Below, piece by piece: positions 61,425-64,000 of a stretch of DNA of 64,000 bases (its first letter is position 1; the number at the start of each line of letters is the position of its first letter). Below the pieces are notes generated by a model. That model did not search any database, had not been told where the DNA came from, and worked only from the letters and a program-made list of their open reading frames with translations. The position numbers were made by a program, and so were the translations under genes. The stretch comes from G963662605 sp963662605 (GTDB lineage Bacteria; Bacteroidota; Ignavibacteria; Ignavibacteriales; Ignavibacteriaceae): assembly GCA_963662605.1 (NCBI GenBank), contig OY759785.1, forward strand, positions 62,001-126,000. The letters run 5' to 3'.

Positions 61425-62885
61425 TTATACCCGTTCCATTTTATGCCCGATAGTATTAACGCCAACGGTATAGGCATACATCGCGGAACTCACAAAATGA
61501 ATTTTTATTCCATCGTACTCAACGGAACCGGTTTTATCTATTGTTGTTACTAAAGCCGACGATAGTCCATTCTTTTTGCAAAACTGAATCAGGCTTTTTA
61601 ATTCCGCCGGATTATTATAATACCGGTTGCTCCATTTAATCTCTATTGCCCAAACGGGCTTCAGATATTTCTCAGATAGTCCCACCATGTCCACCTCCCC
61701 TTTTGTTTTTCCATTTGCCCACCGGGCATAATAGGGGGTAAACCAATCGCGATGCAGCCACTGAGCGAATATTGCAGTCTCAACCATTGATCCGAAATAA
61801 TCATCGCTGCTTGATATGGGAGAAAATAAAGCACTCCGCAAGCTCGGATTAGTCAGATATATTTTATAATAAACCGCGCGATGAAAACGTTTTGCGTTAT
61901 CATCAATTCTATTAATTGTCCGGACTAAATATGCCGATTCAAGATATTGAATGTATTTTTTAATGAGGTTTTTGTCTATGCCGCTGCTTTGAGAAAGTGA
62001 GTCTAATGAAATTTCGCTGCCGCTATAATAAGCCAGCACACTAAAGAAAGCATTCAATTCCTGCACATCCTTTATTCCGTATAAACTCGGCAAGTCTCTT
62101 AAGAGCACTTTATCAACAATATCATTTTTGATATAGCGCGCGGGATTTGCCTGAATTTTATCGGAGAAAATCACTTCGGGATAACCACCGAAATTGATAT
62201 AGTCAACAAAATGTTCATTCATTTTATTTATATCAATAGTAGTATAGAACTCGGTAAGATTGCCCTGCCAATCAAGAACTGAGGGACGAATAAGGTGATT
62301 ATAGTTCTTGAGGGTTATGTACTCATGAAATGTTAGCGGCGGCAGCATAAAATCAGTAAATCTTCCGGCTCCGCTCTCAGTACTTTTAAGTCGCAATGCA
62401 GCGGCGGCTGACCCCGATACAATAAATTTGTTGCCGGGATAGCTATCAACTAAGGATTTAAGATGTACTTCCCAATCCTTCAGATACTGGATTTCGTCGA
62501 AAAAGACATACCAATCCTTTTTTGTATCCGCCTTAACAGAATCAACAATCAAATTAAAAAGCTGTTCAAGGCCTAAGTATAAATAGATAGGATTGTCTAT
62601 GCTGACAAATGCTATTTTTTGTGGTTCAATGCCATCGTCGAGCAATTGCTGAATTGCATGGTGCATTAATACTGTTTTCCCCACACGTCTGGGCCCCATA
62701 AGTACGGTAGCCCGTCTTATTGCTATTTCGTTAATTAAGGGATAAAACAAAGTCAAATATTGGCGGCGGGGTAAATCATCAAAATCAGGCTCGATCTTTC
62801 GAGTTATCCACCATGGATTTTCCCAACGGAGGCGTTCTTTGATTAAATCCTCAGAAATGGGCGCTAATTTGGGCTTTTTCGACAT
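61425..62885 (-). CDS. AAA_14/DUF4143 ATP-binding protein
   Basis: A 486-residue ATPase of the AAA_14-DUF4143 type. Walker A GPRRVGKT lies at residues 64-71, Walker B is in YVFFDEIQYL near 127-134, and a sensor-like 'KFIVSGSAAAALR' follows. The C-terminal half has the DUF4143 pattern, a winged-helix-like 'EISLDSLSQSSGIDKNLIKKYIQYLESAYLV' and a nuclease-like 'GEVDMVGLSEKYLKPVWAIEIKWSNRYYNN' (D...ExK). These proteins are common, often horizontally moved, and have no settled role. The upstream gap is AT-rich and holds a 14-bp palindrome AAATAATATTATTT (62936-62949), a possible operator. Confidence 0.88.
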   Translation of the reverse strand: MSKKPKLAPISEDLIKERLRWENPWWITRKIEPDFDDLPRRQYLTLFYPLINEIAIRRATVLMGPRRVGKTVLMHHAIQQLLDDGIEPQKIAFVSIDNPIYLYLGLEQLFNLIVDSVKADTKKDWYVFFDEIQYLKDWEVHLKSLVDSYPGNKFIVSGSAAAALRLKSTESGAGRFTDFMLPPLTFHEYITLKNYNHLIRPSVLDWQGNLTEFYTTIDINKMNEHFVDYINFGGYPEVIFSDKIQANPARYIKNDIVDKVLLRDLPSLYGIKDVQELNAFFSVLAYYSGSEISLDSLSQSSGIDKNLIKKYIQYLESAYLVRTINRIDDNAKRFHRAVYYKIYLTNPSLRSALFSPISSSDDYFGSMVETAIFAQWLHRDWFTPYYARWANGKTKGEVDMVGLSEKYLKPVWAIEIKWSNRYYNNPAELKSLIQFCKKNGLSSALVTTIDKTGSVEYDGIKIHFVSSAMYAYTVGVNTIGHKMERV

Positions 62886-63025
62886 ATTGGCTTAAATAAT
62901 GTATTTTAATCTATATTATTTGAACGAAATATATTAAATAATATTATTTTAGCAAAATTATATGGTTGTTCTACGACGCGAACAAATAATCTATAAAAGC
63001 CGGTAATTGGTAAAATAGAGTAGAA

Positions 63026-64000
63026 TTAACTAAACAGAATATTGATGTCTTCTTTTGTCAGCTTCTTAAACAATCCGGTTTCCTCGGCGATAATAGTTTC
63101 TACAAGGTTCCGTTTCTTTTCCTGTAGTGAAAGTATTTTTTCTTCTACGCTATTCTTTGTGATAAATTTATAGACAAAAACATTTTTATCCTGACCGATG
63201 CGGTGTGTTCTGTCGGTTGCCTGATTTTCCACTGCCGGGTTCCACCACGGATCATAATGAAATACATAATCCGCGGCAGTGAGATTCAAACCGAATCCGC
63301 CCGCTTTCAGGCTTATCAGGAATACCTTGACTTCATCGTTGTTCTGGAAATTGTTGACACATGCCTCACGGTCTTTCGTGTTGCCGGTCAGATATTCGTA
63401 TTTTATACCCTGTTCATCAAGGTGCTTTTTAATTATATCGAGCATTTTAACGAATTGCGAAAAAACCAGAACTTTGTGGCCTTCGGCAACAACCCGCTCA
63501 ATCATATCTTTAAACTCTTCGAACTTACCGCTGTTGTCGGCAAAATCATCACGAACCAACGCGGGGTGATTGCATATCTGCCGTAAACGGAGCAGCCCCT
63601 CGATAATCTTCATACCGGACTGCGCCATTCCTTTTTCCTCAATCTCCCGCAATATTTCCGCACGGATAATGTCGCGTGTTGAGTTATACAGCATTTGCTG
63701 CTCTTCTTCCATTTCACAGTAATGAATGATCTCACTCTTCGGCGGCAATTCTTTTGCAACAACGGATTTTGTTCTTCGCAAAACAAACGGGTAGATTAAT
63801 TTTCTTAATAATGCCGCCTCATCCGAACCCCCGTTCTTCTGAATTGGCTTCATAAAATGATCCTGAAATTTCGTCATCGTTCCCAGCATGCCGGGATTGA
63901 GAAATGTAATTTGAGACCACAGCTCAAGAAGATTGTTTTCCACGGGAGTACCCGTAAGGCACAATTTATTTTTTGTTTTAAGCTGCCGCACAATCCGGGA
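63026..64000 (-). CDS. SNF2-family helicase, C-terminal part
   Basis: The reading frame continues through the right edge, so only the last 325 residues are visible. They begin within the ATPase lobe 1 with 'KLCLTGTPVENN' (motif III), then 'FVLRRTKSVVAKELPPKSE', 'LRQICNHPALV', lobe 2 'KVLVFSQFVKMLDIIKKHL' (motif IV), 'FLISLKAGGFGLNLTAADYVFHYDPWWNPAVE' (motif V) and ATDRTHRIGQ (motif VI). This is a Swi2/Snf2 DNA translocase of the bacterial RapA-independent type, often with an N-terminal SWIM or HEPN region that cannot be seen here. Its role (transcription, repair or defence) is unknown. Confidence 0.93.
   Translation of the reverse strand, partial: SRIVRQLKTKNKLCLTGTPVENNLLELWSQITFLNPGMLGTMTKFQDHFMKPIQKNGGSDEAALLRKLIYPFVLRRTKSVVAKELPPKSEIIHYCEMEEEQQMLYNSTRDIIRAEILREIEEKGMAQSGMKIIEGLLRLRQICNHPALVRDDFADNSGKFEEFKDMIERVVAEGHKVLVFSQFVKMLDIIKKHLDEQGIKYEYLTGNTKDREACVNNFQNNDEVKVFLISLKAGGFGLNLTAADYVFHYDPWWNPAVENQATDRTHRIGQDKNVFVYKFITKNSVEEKILSLQEKKRNLVETIIAEETGLFKKLTKEDINILFS

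Overview
The window looks like a chromosomal segment of a Gram-negative bacterium of the Bacteroidota/Chlorobi assemblage, most likely Ignavibacteria-like. The evidence is: a C-terminal type IX secretion sorting domain of the 'YPNPFNPST...GVYLYRL' kind on a Kelch protein; a type-B succinate dehydrogenase/fumarate reductase (one cytochrome b subunit, C-B-A order reversed on the minus strand); LPS-related genes (metal-type kdsA, an MsbA-like exporter, a family 9 glycosyltransferase); and bshC for bacillithiol. No phage, plasmid, CRISPR array, tRNA or rRNA was found. Taxonomy is inferred from these gene families only.

Layout. 0-6.4 kb: 5' end of mazG (minus), then ridA, a membrane acyltransferase, ruvB, kdsA and an acyl-CoA synthetase/ACP/PlsC fusion, all plus. 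6.4-15.4 kb, minus: a DUF6588-like secreted protein, a small membrane protein, an M48 lipoprotein protease, obg with an acidic partner gene, and frdB-frdA-frdC. 15.4-16.3 kb: a 0.9 kb repeat mosaic. 16.3-18.1 kb: a PfkB kinase and a GT2 glycosyltransferase, convergent and overlapping at their stops.

18.6-32.1 kb is the most interesting part: nine co-oriented minus-strand genes, nearly all exported. In transcription order they are a TPR-CsgG lipoprotein, an outer-membrane barrel, two lipoproteins that share an unnamed N-terminal domain, a CsgG-TPR-Ig-caspase protein, a CHASE2 membrane sensor without output domain, a FecR-like/TPR protein, a papain-like protease, and a T9SS-sorted Kelch protein. 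I read this as a candidate envelope-located sensor/protease system; that function is inference.

32.4-64 kb: two small proteins of unknown function, a CDF-like membrane protein, an orphan beta-class DNA methyltransferase, bshC, a CLC channel, a WalJ-type MBL hydrolase, an MsbA-like ABC exporter, GT9, a BaiN/HI0933 flavoprotein, recG, a YigZ protein, two tandem 7TM-PAS histidine kinases, a half-size TauE permease, serA, a frameshifted gene beside its intact paralogue, an S9 peptidase, a PFL/UPF0210 protein, a GH13 enzyme, an AAA_14/DUF4143 ATPase and the C-terminal part of a SNF2 helicase.

Intergenic regions are rich in palindromic repeats of several families (88-bp, 106-bp and roughly 300-bp units and small nested inserts). 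No REP-associated transposase is present in the window.
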